Positions 25,884 through 34,491 of a DNA stretch of 64,000 nucleotides are shown piece by piece. The notes beneath the pieces were generated by a model that did no database searches, had not been told where the DNA came from, and worked only from the letters and a program-made list of their open reading frames with translations. The position numbers were made by a program, and so were the translations under genes. Origin of the DNA: Nocardia blacklockiae (GTDB taxonomy: Bacteria; Actinomycetota; Actinomycetes; Mycobacteriales; Mycobacteriaceae); NCBI RefSeq assembly GCF_015477355.1, contig NZ_JADLRJ010000006.1, positions 248,001-312,000 of the forward strand. Direction: 5' to 3'. Each line of letters starts with the position of its first letter. The stretch's first letter is position 1.

Positions 25884-26987
25884 TCAGGGGGCCACGGCGG
25901 TCCAGTCGGGGAAGCCGGTGGGGTCGTGGCGGCCGAGGCTGGCGTGTTCGAACAGGCCCCAGCCTTCCGCGCCGTTGCAGCGGGCGCGGGCGACGTGGTC
26001 GAGGACGCCCCAGGGGATGCGGGCGGCGGTGGCGGGATCGGTGAGATCGTATGCGGTACTGGAGGACCACGCGGGTCCCTTCCACTGGCCGTGGCCCCAG
26101 TCGGGGTCGCCGCCGTAGCCGCAGCCGATGTGCAGGGCCATGAAGGTGTGCGGCGTGATCTCCACCTCGAGCGGCTTGCCGTCGGGCGCGGTCAATTCCA
26201 GCCGCGCGGCGACGGGAATCCTGGTGCCGGAACGGTAGTCGATGTGCACGCGCGGCCAGCCCAGCTGTTCGACGCGCCCGTCCGGCCAGATGCGGCTGGC
26301 GTCGTTGAGGGTGCGGTAGCCGTCGGGGTTCTCCTGCACGATCACCACGATCGCGAAATCGTCGAACCGCAGCGGCGCGTACAGCCACCAGAACCCGCCC
26401 GCCCCTTCGGCATTGGCGCGCCCGGCCGGTTCGGTCTCGCCGACCGGCCGGATGCCCCAGGACCGGTCGCGCGTCCCGGTCCACACGGCCGGATCGACGG
26501 TGACCTCCGCGCCGTCCACGCTGAGCGTGCCCGCCCACGCGCCGACCTGCGCGAACCGCGACGCATCGATGATCGGCCGGGAACCGGCGAGGATCAGGTG
26601 CGGCTGTTCCTGCACGGCGGGGAAGGCGCCCTCCCAAGTCAGGTCGAAACTCAAATCATCGTGCTCGCAGACGATCCGGATGCGCCGCAGAGGTTCCAGC
26701 ACCTCCACGCGATACCCGCCGACCCGCTGTTCGAGGCCGCGCTCGGTCAGGGCGTCGGAGAACCGGACGGCGCGCTGGGTGTCGCCGCGGCGCACGGCGG
26801 CGTAGGCATCGATGACGCCGAGATTCGGGTAGACGCCCAGACCGGTGACCAGCAGGGTGCCGCCGTCGCGGTCGTGCGCGTTGAAATAGCTGCGGTCGTA
26901 GAAGTTCCGGTCGCTGCTGGCGACCCGCGCCAGCGACAGCGGCGTCTGGTGGATGGGGTATTCGTCCAGTGGTACCGGCACGGACAT
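25884..26987 (-). CDS. Uncharacterised beta-rich protein (DUF7064/DUF7065-like)
   Basis: This 367-residue protein of the actinobacterial family resembles lipocalin-like or CrtC-like beta-barrel proteins. It begins with DEYPIHQTPLSLARVASSDRNFYDRSYF and contains WTGTRDRSWGIRPVG and GFWWLYAPLRFDDFAIVVIVQE. No signal peptide or membrane segment is seen. It follows the phosphotransferase gene by 22 bases on the same strand and probably shares its transcript. Such pairs occur with steroid and lipid catabolism genes in related genera, but no reaction is known. A 230-base stretch without a gene separates it from the DUF2293 gene. Confidence 0.7.
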   Translation of the reverse strand: MSVPVPLDEYPIHQTPLSLARVASSDRNFYDRSYFNAHDRDGGTLLVTGLGVYPNLGVIDAYAAVRRGDTQRAVRFSDALTERGLEQRVGGYRVEVLEPLRRIRIVCEHDDLSFDLTWEGAFPAVQEQPHLILAGSRPIIDASRFAQVGAWAGTLSVDGAEVTVDPAVWTGTRDRSWGIRPVGETEPAGRANAEGAGGFWWLYAPLRFDDFAIVVIVQENPDGYRTLNDASRIWPDGRVEQLGWPRVHIDYRSGTRIPVAARLELTAPDGKPLEVEITPHTFMALHIGCGYGGDPDWGHGQWKGPAWSSSTAYDLTDPATAARIPWGVLDHVARARCNGAEGWGLFEHASLGRHDPTGFPDWTAVAP

Positions 26988-27009
26988 GCTCGCTCCTGTT
27001 CGAGGTCGG

Positions 27010-28146
27010 TCAATCCCAGTGGTAGGTGCCGGCGAGCAGGGCCTCCAGGCTCGGCCGGTGCATGACGTAGTCGTCGCGGTCGTCGGTGTCGGTGTCCTCG
27101 CCGAAGTGGATCATCCGGCGCTTGACCCGGGCCATCACGATCCCGTGCCGCAGCGCGGCGTAGACCAGATACCAGTCCAGATCGCGCAGCGGGTGGCCGG
27201 TGAGCTGCTCGTAGTGCGACACCACGTCGTCGCGGCGCAGATAGTCGGGCAGTCCGGGCTGGTCGAAGCGGACGGCGAGATCCTGGAAGAAGCGGTGGAT
27301 GAAGACGAGCCACGCGACATCGATCTCGCGCGGCCCCAGCGCGGCCATCTCCCAGTCCAGCACCGCGGCGGGCTCGAACTCGCGGTAGATGATGTTCCCG
27401 GGCCGCGCGTCGCCCCAGCTGAGCACGTCCGGGCCGGGATCGGCGGGCCAATGCTCCTCCAGCCAGTCGAAGGACCGCTCCAGCAAGGGAATTCGGTAGC
27501 CGTCGGCCGCTAGCGCCCAGTGGTACCAGGCCCGCTGCGCGTCGACGTGCCGGCGCAGCGCCGGTCCCGGGCCGTCGAGCATCGGGAACTTCGCGGCCGG
27601 TTCCGTGATGGCGTGGATCCGGGCGATGATGTCGACGGTGTTGCGGGTCAGCCGCAGCCGCTGCTCGGGCGTGGAGTCGAACAGCCACCCGACGAACACG
27701 TACGGCGGATTGTCCTCGGGGATGCGCCCGTCCACTCGGCGCATCACGAAGAACGGCGCGCCCAGCACCGACTCGTCGGTCTCCAGCCAGCACAGCGGCG
27801 GCACCGGCACGTCGCTGTGCGCCGCGACGCCCGCCATGACCGCGTACTGGGTGGCGAGATCGTAGTTCTCGAACACGGGGAACGAGCCGTCCTCCGGAGC
27901 CATCCGCACCACATAGGACCCGGCCTCGGGCCGCCCGCCGACCTGCCACCGCGCGTCGAACAGCACCGACGAACTCGACATGCCCCCGGCTTGCGGGCGG
28001 GACGCGCCGGTGATCCGCGGCGGCTCGTCGCTGCCCAGCCGCGCGCCGAGCCAGTGGGTCAGCCGCTCGGTGAGGTCGTCCAGGTCGCGGGCGCTGGTGG
28101 TCAGCCGCCGTCGCTGGCCGGGGTCGGATTCGGGCTCGGCCGACAT
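27010..28146 (-). CDS. APH-family phosphotransferase (acyl-CoA dehydrogenase-associated type)
   Basis: This is a 378-residue kinase-like protein. The N-terminal lobe has SSSVLFDARW and a lysine-poor region ending VVRMAPEDG. The catalytic loop LSWGDARPGNIIY and metal-binding VLDWEMAALGPREIDVAW match the aminoglycoside phosphotransferase fold, with WGD replacing the usual HGD. Proteins of this subgroup are encoded with fatty-acid or steroid catabolic genes rather than acting on antibiotics. The ATG at 28146 has an AGGAGG site seven bases upstream, which is decisive over the in-frame codon at 28185. It leads the two-gene operon with the DUF7064-like gene. Confidence 0.78.
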   Translation of the reverse strand: MSAEPESDPGQRRRLTTSARDLDDLTERLTHWLGARLGSDEPPRITGASRPQAGGMSSSSVLFDARWQVGGRPEAGSYVVRMAPEDGSFPVFENYDLATQYAVMAGVAAHSDVPVPPLCWLETDESVLGAPFFVMRRVDGRIPEDNPPYVFVGWLFDSTPEQRLRLTRNTVDIIARIHAITEPAAKFPMLDGPGPALRRHVDAQRAWYHWALAADGYRIPLLERSFDWLEEHWPADPGPDVLSWGDARPGNIIYREFEPAAVLDWEMAALGPREIDVAWLVFIHRFFQDLAVRFDQPGLPDYLRRDDVVSHYEQLTGHPLRDLDWYLVYAALRHGIVMARVKRRMIHFGEDTDTDDRDDYVMHRPSLEALLAGTYHWD

Positions 28147-28549
28147 GTCGTGTCCTCCTGGCATGTGAAAACCACTGTGTGCCAACGGGTTCCGTGAAGC
28201 TCCCAGCGAGCGACGGCAGGCGTGGTGGATGAAATGTAACGCGTTCCAGTCGGCGTGTGTGCCGAATCCGGCCGCGAATCCGCACGGTTCCGCTCACCGG
28301 GACGGCCGATTGCCGGGCGGCGGCCCGGTACCCCGGTATGACACGCCCGCGTGCGCATCACCCGAGGGCTGGTCCGGCATGTCGATCCTGCGGGGGACGC
28401 GTGCGGCGCGACCGCGCCCGTAACCTCCGCTGTGGCGGGCGAATCGGCCGCGCGGCGTACGGGCGGGTCCGGGTGCGAATCAGGGTCCTCCCCGAGGCGT
28501 CGGGCGGGCCCGCGTCCGTACCTTCGATGGGCGAACTTCGGGAAAGGGG
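28147..28549. other. Divergent intergenic region between phosphotransferase and DoxX-like genes
   Basis: This 403-base stretch holds no convincing gene. It contains the leader and promoter of the leftward phosphotransferase operon, including the KstR-type motif at 28235-28248. A GAAAGGGG ribosome site lies immediately before the DoxX-like ATG. The middle part (28260-28520) shows nothing I can assign. Confidence 0.6.
28235..28248. promoter_or_regulatory. KstR-type operator motif
   Basis: TGTAACGCGTTCCA fits the TnnAACnnGTTnnA consensus of the TetR-family cholesterol regulator KstR at every fixed position. On the minus strand it overlaps a TACATT -10-like hexamer, about 90 bases before the phosphotransferase start. 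That is where a repressor should sit. Confidence 0.5.
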
Positions 28550-29887
28550 ATGCGCGTGGGCGCAGTTGCGACGGCGGAACCGGTGACCTCGCCGAGGGCC
28601 GACGATTCGCCGCGGGACGGCTGGAGTCCGTGGACCCGGATCGCGTTCCGGTTCAGCTTCCTGTACTTCGGGCTGTTCTGCCTGATCTACCCGCAGCCGG
28701 TGTACGAGTTCGTGGGCTGGTTCGGCACCTGGCTGCCCGACGAGGCGGTGATGTGGCAGACCCGGTTGCTCGAGCCGGCGCTGTCCTGGGTGGGCCGCAC
28801 GGTCTTCGGCGCGGACGTGCGCCTGCACTTCAACGGCAGCGGCGACCAGGGCATCTTCTGGGTGCTGCTGTTCTGCCTGCTGGTGGTCGCGGTGGCCGGG
28901 ACACTGCTCTGGACGCTGCTGGGCCGCCGCGCGGAGTATCGGCGGCTCGCGGGCTGGTTCCTGCTGTTCCTGCGGCTGTGCGTGGCCGGGCAGATGGTGA
29001 ACTACGGTCTGGCCAAGGTGATTCCGACGCAGATGCCCGCACCGGCCCTGACCACGCTGCTCGAGCCCTACGGCAACCAGCCGCCGTTCGCGGTGCTGTG
29101 GAACCAGGTCGGGGTGTCACCGGTGTACGAGATCCTGCTCGGCTCGGCGGAACTGCTGGCGGGCCTGCTGCTGTTCGTCCCGCGCACCGCGCTGCTCGGC
29201 GCGCTGCTGACGCTGGTGAGCATGGCGCAGGTGTTCCTGCTGAACATGACCTTCGGTGTGCCGGTGAAGATCCTGTCGGGGCATCTGCTGCTGATGAGCC
29301 TGGTGCTGCTGGCCCCGGAGGCGCGGCGGCTGACCGAGGCGCTGGTGCTGAACCGCGCCACGGGACCGTCCAGCGCGCCCTACCCGTTCCGGACGGCCCG
29401 CTCCCGGCGGATCGCCGCGCTGGCGCAGATCGTGCTCGGCCTGTGGGTGACGGTGTCGGTCGCGCATCTGAGCTGGGGCTTCTGGCAGGACAGCGGCCCG
29501 AACCGGCCGAAGCCGGCGCTGTACGGCATCTGGTCGGTGTCGGAGTTCACTCGCGACGGGCAGCCGGTGCCACCGCTGCTCACCGACGAGAACCGGTGGC
29601 GCACAGTCGTGGTCGACTATCCCGGGATGATCAGCTACCAGCGCATGGACGGCACCATGGTGACCGTGCCGGGAACCGTCGACGCCGCCACGCACCGTCT
29701 CGAACTCACCGGCGGCCCGCAGCAGCCCGCGTCGCTGACCTTCGAGCAGCCGGGCCCGGACAGCGTCGTGCTGACCGGCGAGCTGAGCGGGCACCCGGTG
29801 ACGGTCACGCTGCGGCGGGTCGACCCCGACAGTTTCCCGTTGCGCGGCACCGGCTTCCAGTGGGTGCAGGACGCCCCCGCGGAATGA
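28550..29887 (+). CDS. DoxX-like multi-pass membrane protein
   Basis: This 445-residue protein has a polar N-terminus, then about six hydrophobic segments between residues 35 and 290 (for example [50 protein letters not shown]). One more segment near 305-325 is followed by a roughly 120-residue extracytoplasmic beta-rich tail. The VNYGLAKVI and YEILLGSAELLAGLLL parts resemble the DoxX/quinol-oxidase-subunit fold. The ATG has a GAAAGGGG ribosome site. Function is unknown. Related proteins are annotated only as DoxX family. Confidence 0.72.
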   Translation: MRVGAVATAEPVTSPRADDSPRDGWSPWTRIAFRFSFLYFGLFCLIYPQPVYEFVGWFGTWLPDEAVMWQTRLLEPALSWVGRTVFGADVRLHFNGSGDQGIFWVLLFCLLVVAVAGTLLWTLLGRRAEYRRLAGWFLLFLRLCVAGQMVNYGLAKVIPTQMPAPALTTLLEPYGNQPPFAVLWNQVGVSPVYEILLGSAELLAGLLLFVPRTALLGALLTLVSMAQVFLLNMTFGVPVKILSGHLLLMSLVLLAPEARRLTEALVLNRATGPSSAPYPFRTARSRRIAALAQIVLGLWVTVSVAHLSWGFWQDSGPNRPKPALYGIWSVSEFTRDGQPVPPLLTDENRWRTVVVDYPGMISYQRMDGTMVTVPGTVDAATHRLELTGGPQQPASLTFEQPGPDSVVLTGELSGHPVTVTLRRVDPDSFPLRGTGFQWVQDAPAE

Positions 29888-29964
29888 GAATCGCTACCGC
29901 ATAAAATCTTTCCGATCCCGGGCCGAGAGGCCCCGACGACCCGGTCGTGCACGCACGGCGGGCC

Positions 29965-29997
29965 GCCCCGCCCGGCCCCCCACGCACCGGGCGGGGC
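29965..29997. terminator. GC-rich 11-bp hairpin between convergent genes
   Basis: GCCCCGCCCGG (29965-29975) and its exact inverse complement (29987-29997) flank an 11-base loop between two convergent genes. There is no U-tract, so it is either a non-canonical bidirectional terminator or a 3'-end stabiliser. Confidence 0.45.
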
Positions 29998-30005
29998 GCG
30001 GCCGG

Positions 30006-30971
30006 TCAGCCGGCGGCGGCCCCGATCTGGTTGGCCCAGTTGGGATTCGGCTGATAGAACTCACCCGCTCCGGGCGCGAAGGCGCCGCGCGCGGGCTCCG
30101 CGCCCCACAGCTGCGCCACCAGCCAGGCCGTCGGATAGCCGAGGAAGCCGTACACGCCGGTGGTGCACGGCACCGACGCCCTCGCGCAATCCGGCTGGCC
30201 CTGCGGATCGTTGTGGTTGGCGCGGACCAGCGTGCCCCACGCCTTGGTCACCGAGGGCGGCGTGGCGTCGTAGTAGGCGCGGTTGGACTGCAATCCCGCC
30301 GGCTGCCACGGCGGCTGGTTCGACGGCGAGATCAGCGCGTCGTCGGCGCCGTTGACGAACAGCACCGAACCGGAGGCGAGCCGGCGGGTGTCGGCGCAGC
30401 GGACGGCGTCCTTGCAGAACGCCTGCGCCGGAAGTTCCAGCGGGACCGCGGTTTTCACCAGACCACCGGAGTTCGCGAGCGCGTTGAGCACCCCTGTCCC
30501 GCCCTGCGAGTGACCCATCGCGCCGACCGCGGCGGTGTTCAGCCGATCGTGGAAGACGCTGGCCGGATCGGCGGCGGCGTCGATGAGATGGCGTGCGGCG
30601 TCGACGATCTCGACGCCGGACCCGGTGTTGCGGTGCTCGGTGGCGACCACCACGAAACCCCAGGACGCCAAATGCTCCAGCAGATGGGCGTATTGGCGCG
30701 GCACGGCGTCGGTGCCGTTGGCCCACGTGACGATCGGATGCCGGACCCCGGCCGTGCCGAGGTTCGACGGGTACCACACGTCGAAGGCGGCCCCGGCGGA
30801 ATCGCAGCAGCCGAAGCCGGTCTGCGCCGTCACCGGCCACGGGCCGCGCTGGGAGAACAGCGTCTCCACCGCGCCCGCCGGCCGGTACGGCGGGTCGGCG
30901 TGCGCGACCGGCGCGGCGGCCAGCACGAGCGCGGTCAGGGTCACCAGGATCCGGAAGACACCTCGTCGCAT
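30006..30971 (-). CDS. Secreted alpha/beta hydrolase (chlorophyllase/PET-hydrolase-like)
   Basis: This 321-residue protein has a clear signal peptide (RRGVFRILVTLTALVLAAAPVAHA, cleavage about residue 26). The mature enzyme has FDVWYPSN, a HPIVTWANGTDA oxyanion region, the nucleophile elbow VGAMGHSQGGTGVLNAL, an acidic residue in VNGADDALISP and a histidine in ANHNDPQG. Cysteine pairs (GFGCCDS, FCKDAVRCAD, DCARASVPC) would form disulfides outside the cell. The fold fits secreted esterases acting on polyesters or lipids. Leaderless start: TATGCT seven bases before the ATG at 30971. It is divergent from the flavin/F420 protein. Confidence 0.82.
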   Translation of the reverse strand: MRRGVFRILVTLTALVLAAAPVAHADPPYRPAGAVETLFSQRGPWPVTAQTGFGCCDSAGAAFDVWYPSNLGTAGVRHPIVTWANGTDAVPRQYAHLLEHLASWGFVVVATEHRNTGSGVEIVDAARHLIDAAADPASVFHDRLNTAAVGAMGHSQGGTGVLNALANSGGLVKTAVPLELPAQAFCKDAVRCADTRRLASGSVLFVNGADDALISPSNQPPWQPAGLQSNRAYYDATPPSVTKAWGTLVRANHNDPQGQPDCARASVPCTTGVYGFLGYPTAWLVAQLWGAEPARGAFAPGAGEFYQPNPNWANQIGAAAG

Positions 30972-31053
30972 ACCCGGGAGCATAGAAGCAGACCGGCCCG
31001 CCGGCGTGGGACCCGGCGGAATACCCGCGCGGCGTGCGAGGTTCGGAACGAAA

Positions 31054-31461
31054 GTGACAGCCGAACTCTCCGACGAACTGAAGAAGCACCTCGACAACGA
31101 GAAGGTGTTCGCGACCATGGCCACGATCGGCCGCGACGGCCAGCCGCACCTGACCGTCAACTGGATCGAGCGCGACGGCGACGAGCTGGTGTACTCCACC
31201 ACCGTGTCGCGCCAGCAGTACAAGAACCTCGCCCGCGACCCGCGCATCACGGTCATGATCAATCCGCCCGAGACGCCGTACGTCTACGCCCAGATCCGCG
31301 GCACGGTCACCCTCACGCCGGATCCGGCGCGCGAACTGCCGGACCGCTTGTCGCGCAAGTACACCGGCAAGCCGTACGCCGAGTTCAATCCCGCGTCCGC
31401 GGGCGACGCGGAGCGGGTCGTCGTGCGCATCACGCCGACCAAGGTGCTCGGGCGGTTCTGA
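31054..31461 (+). CDS. PPOX-class F420/FMN split-barrel oxidoreductase
   Basis: This 135-residue split beta-barrel protein has LDNEKVFATMATIGRDGQPHLTVNWIE at its N-terminus, STTVSRQQYKNLARDPRITVMINP in the middle and VVVRITPTKVLGRF at the end. This corresponds to the pyridoxamine-phosphate-oxidase-like F420-dependent family of actinobacteria. The cofactor could be F420 or FMN and the substrate is unknown. The GTG start is the only one giving a full domain. The reading frame is open far upstream but antisense to the hydrolase. Confidence 0.82.
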   Translation: MTAELSDELKKHLDNEKVFATMATIGRDGQPHLTVNWIERDGDELVYSTTVSRQQYKNLARDPRITVMINPPETPYVYAQIRGTVTLTPDPARELPDRLSRKYTGKPYAEFNPASAGDAERVVVRITPTKVLGRF

Positions 31462-31511
31462 GCCTCTCGCGCGGCGGCGTGGGCGATTGCCGGACTCATC
31501 GGCGCAGGCCG

Positions 31512-31517
31512 TAGGCT
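31512..31517 (+). promoter_or_regulatory. TAGGCT -10 box of the siroheme synthase gene
   Basis: TAGGCT ends eight bases before the GTG at 31526, supporting a leaderless start and arguing against the upstream TTG at 31487. No clear -35 is visible. Confidence 0.45.
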
Positions 31518-31525
31518 CGATTCTT

Positions 31526-32800
31526 GTGCCGAACACGTCAGCCGACCCGCATGCCGGGGACCCGAACTACTTGGTCGGGCTCGATCTCGCCGGCCGCCGC
31601 GTCGTCGTGGTGGGCGGCGGGACCGTCGCCCAGCGCCGCCTCGGACTGCTGATCGCCTCGGGCGCCGACGTGCACGTGATCAGCCGTGCCGTCACCCCGG
31701 CGGTCGAGGGGATGGCGAGCGCCGGGCAGATCTCGCTCGAACTGCGCGACTACGCCGACGGCGATCTCGAGGCGGCCTGGTACGCCATCGCCTGCACCGA
31801 CGAGCCGGACACCAATGCCGCGATCGTCGCCGAGGCCACCCGCCGCCGCGTCTTCTGCGTGCGCGCCGACAACGCCCGCCTGGGTACCGCCGTCACGCCG
31901 GCCACCGCCCGCTACGACGGCATGACCCTCGGGGTGCTGGCCGGTGGGCAGCATCGCCGGTCGGCGGCCGTGCGCACCGGTTTGCTCGAGGCGTTGCAGT
32001 CGGGCGTCGTGTCCGACGACTCCGCGCCGCCAGCGCCCGGCGTCGCGCTGGTCGGCGGCGGCCCCGGTGACCCGGACCTGATCACCGTGCGCGGCCGGCG
32101 GCTGCTGGCCCGGGCCGATCTGGTCGTCGCCGACCGGCTCGCGCCGCCGGAACTGCTCGCCGAACTCGGCCCGCACGTCGAGGTGGTCGACGCCGCGAAG
32201 ATCCCCTACGGCCGGGCCATGGCGCAGGACGCGATCAACGCCGCGCTGATCGAAGGCGCGAAGGCCGGGAAGTTCGTGGTGCGGCTCAAGGGCGGCGACC
32301 CGTACGTGTTCGGCCGGGGTTACGAGGAACTCGAGGCCTGTGTCGACGCGGGCGTGCCGGTGACCGTGGTGCCCGGTGTCACCAGCGCGATCTCGGTGCC
32401 CGCGCTGGCCGGGATTCCGGTGACGCATCGCGGCGTCACCCACGAATTCGTGGTCGTCAGCGGGCATATCGCGCCCGACCACCCGGATTCGCTGGTCGAC
32501 TGGCCCGCGCTGGCCCGGCTGCGCGGGACGCTGGTGCTGCTGATGGCCGTGGAGCGCATCGAGCAGTTCGCGGCCGCGCTGCTGGAGGGCGGGCGCCCGG
32601 CCGAAACGCCGGTGACCGTGGTGCAGGAGGGCAGCCTGCGGTCGCAGCGCGTCGTGCGCGCCGACCTCGCCACCGCCGCGGAACGCGTGCGCACGGAAGG
32701 CATTCGGCCGCCGGCGATCATCGTCATCGGACCGACCGCCGGTTTCACCGCCGGTGTGCCGGCCCCGACCGACACCGCCGACGAAGCTACTGGTCGGTAG
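31526..32800 (+). CDS. cysG: Siroheme synthase/uroporphyrinogen-III C-methyltransferase (CysG-like fusion)
   Basis: This is a 424-residue bifunctional protein. Residues 1-150 form an NAD-binding precorrin-2 dehydrogenase/ferrochelatase-like domain (RRVVVVGGGTVAQRRLGLL, CTDEPDTNAAI). Residues 170-415 are a SAM-dependent methyltransferase with the SUMT signatures VALVGGGPGDPDLITVRG, VVRLKGGDPYVFGRG and VPGVTSAISVPALAGIPVTHRG. It converts uroporphyrinogen III to precorrin-2, the branch point to siroheme and cobalamin. It thus links to the cob genes about 7 kb upstream. It corresponds in order to Rv2847c, and efpA follows as in M. tuberculosis. Confidence 0.93.
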   Translation: MPNTSADPHAGDPNYLVGLDLAGRRVVVVGGGTVAQRRLGLLIASGADVHVISRAVTPAVEGMASAGQISLELRDYADGDLEAAWYAIACTDEPDTNAAIVAEATRRRVFCVRADNARLGTAVTPATARYDGMTLGVLAGGQHRRSAAVRTGLLEALQSGVVSDDSAPPAPGVALVGGGPGDPDLITVRGRRLLARADLVVADRLAPPELLAELGPHVEVVDAAKIPYGRAMAQDAINAALIEGAKAGKFVVRLKGGDPYVFGRGYEELEACVDAGVPVTVVPGVTSAISVPALAGIPVTHRGVTHEFVVVSGHIAPDHPDSLVDWPALARLRGTLVLLMAVERIEQFAAALLEGGRPAETPVTVVQEGSLRSQRVVRADLATAAERVRTEGIRPPAIIVIGPTAGFTAGVPAPTDTADEATGR

Positions 32801-32853
32801 GGGTACGCCCCGTGCGGCTCGGACGGGCGCGGGTGGGACGTCGAGTATCCGTT

Positions 32854-32868
32854 ACAGTGACTCACTGT
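32854..32868. promoter_or_regulatory. Perfect 15-bp palindrome over the efpA promoter and start codon
   Basis: ACAGTGACTCACTGT is a perfect inverted repeat with a one-base centre. It begins inside a TACAGT -10 box (32853-32858) and extends into the GTG start codon at 32867. A bound dimer, as expected for a TetR- or GntR-size regulator, would block transcription and initiation directly. Confidence 0.7.
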
Positions 32869-34351
32869 GCTCGATAACCCCGCCGCGACGACGCGATATC
32901 CAGTGACGAAGCGGGCCTTCGGGTTGCCGATTCTGGTACTCAGCGGTCTGAACCTGATGGTGATCCTGGACGGCACCATCGTGATTCTGGCGCTACCCCG
33001 GCTGCAGGAGCAGATGGGACTGTCGAGCGGCGGCAGCGCCTGGACGGTGACCGCCTACGGCCTGACCTTCGCCGGTCTGATGCTGCTGGGCGGGCGGCTG
33101 GGTGATCTGTTCGGGCGCAAACGGGTGCTGGTCATCGGCGTCATCGTCTTCACGCTCGCCTCGCTGGCGTGCGGGCTCGCGCAGGACGAGGTCATGCTGA
33201 TCATCGCTCGCGCGGTGCAGGGCATCGGCGGCGCCATCGCCGCGCCCTCGGCGATGGCCCTCGTGGTCAGCACGTACGCGCCGGGCCCGGTTCGCAACCA
33301 GGCCATCGCCATTTTCGGCTCGATGCAGGCCATCGGGTCCGTCGGCGGTCTGGTGATCGGCGGTGCGCTGACCCAATTGCATTGGCGGCTGGTCTTCCTG
33401 ATCAATGTGCCGATCGGTGTGCTCATCGTGGTCGGGGCCCTGCTGGTGCTGCGCGACACCACCCATCAGCGGCTGGCCCTGGACGTTCCGGGGTCGGTGC
33501 TGGGCACGGCGGCGTGCGTCGCGGTGGTGTTCGGCGCCACCGAGGGGCCCGCGCTGGGCTGGGACAGCTGGATCATTCTCGGATCCCTGCTGGCCGGTGT
33601 GCTGCTGCTGGTGGCGTTCGTGCTGGTGGAGCGGACCGCGGAGAATCCGGTGCTGCCGCTGTCGCTGTTCCGCGACCGCGACCGCGCCGCCACCTTCCTG
33701 GCGCTGCTGCTGGGCTCGGGTGTGCTGGCCGGGATGACCTACTTCGTCGCGCAGTTCCTGCAGAACGTCATCGGGTACAGCCCGCTGGTCGCGGGCCTGG
33801 CGTCGATTCCGTTCACGCTCGGCGCGGGTGTCGGCACCGCCGTCGCCTCCAAGGCGGCCATGGCCGTGCGGCCGCGCTGGCTGCTGCTCTGCTCGGCGAT
33901 CGTGCTGGCCGCGGCCGGCGTCTACGGCTCGACCCTGGACGGCGGCGTGGAATACGCGCCGACCCTGCTGATCCTGTTGCTCGGCGCGGGTTTCGGCGTC
34001 GGCGTGGTGATCGTGGTGGCGCCGCTGTGCCTGCTGGTCGGCGTGCCCACGAGCGAGGTGGGTCCGCTGTCGGCCATCGGGCAGATGATCTTCAATCTCG
34101 GGACGCCGCTGGCCATCGGCATTCTCAGCCCGATCGCCGCGTCCCGCACCTTGTCGCTGGGCGGCCGGACGGGTCGCGCGGCGAATATGACCGACGCCCA
34201 GATCTCCGCGCTCAGCAGCGGTTACACCCTGGTGCTGTTCGTCTGCGGCATCGGCGCGGCGGTGGTCGGGCTGATCGCGCTCACGCTGCGCTACACGCCG
34301 CAGCAACTCGCTCAGGCGCACCACGCGCAGGAGGAAGCGCAGCAGTCCTGA
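32867..34351 (+). CDS. efpA: MFS drug/lipid exporter, EfpA-like (DHA2, 14 TMS)
   Basis: This is a 494-residue exporter of the DHA2 (14-segment) group. Segment 1 holds LNLMVILDGTIVILALPRLQ, the group's motif D, and the A-motif loop reads GGRLGDLFGRKRVLVIG. Motif C-like glycines and the phrase VERTAENPVLPLSLFRDR, shared with mycobacterial EfpA, are visible. The end YTPQQLAQAHHAQEE also matches EfpA. It lies next to cysG as in M. tuberculosis (Rv2847c-Rv2846c), so I infer orthology. EfpA contributes to drug tolerance and moves lipids. The start GTG is set by a leaderless promoter that overlaps a palindrome. Confidence 0.85.
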   Translation: MLDNPAATTRYPVTKRAFGLPILVLSGLNLMVILDGTIVILALPRLQEQMGLSSGGSAWTVTAYGLTFAGLMLLGGRLGDLFGRKRVLVIGVIVFTLASLACGLAQDEVMLIIARAVQGIGGAIAAPSAMALVVSTYAPGPVRNQAIAIFGSMQAIGSVGGLVIGGALTQLHWRLVFLINVPIGVLIVVGALLVLRDTTHQRLALDVPGSVLGTAACVAVVFGATEGPALGWDSWIILGSLLAGVLLLVAFVLVERTAENPVLPLSLFRDRDRAATFLALLLGSGVLAGMTYFVAQFLQNVIGYSPLVAGLASIPFTLGAGVGTAVASKAAMAVRPRWLLLCSAIVLAAAGVYGSTLDGGVEYAPTLLILLLGAGFGVGVVIVVAPLCLLVGVPTSEVGPLSAIGQMIFNLGTPLAIGILSPIAASRTLSLGGRTGRAANMTDAQISALSSGYTLVLFVCGIGAAVVGLIALTLRYTPQQLAQAHHAQEEAQQS

Positions 34352-34491
34352 GCGGCGGTCGAGCGGATCTCGCCGAGGACGAACCTACGCGAGATCGGGG
34401 TGGGTGACGCTCTCGCCTCTCCGGCTGTGGCGGGCACCCGGCGATAGCTTCGACGGATCGCGGGCAGTGCGGCGGGCGAGGGCTGCCGTAT

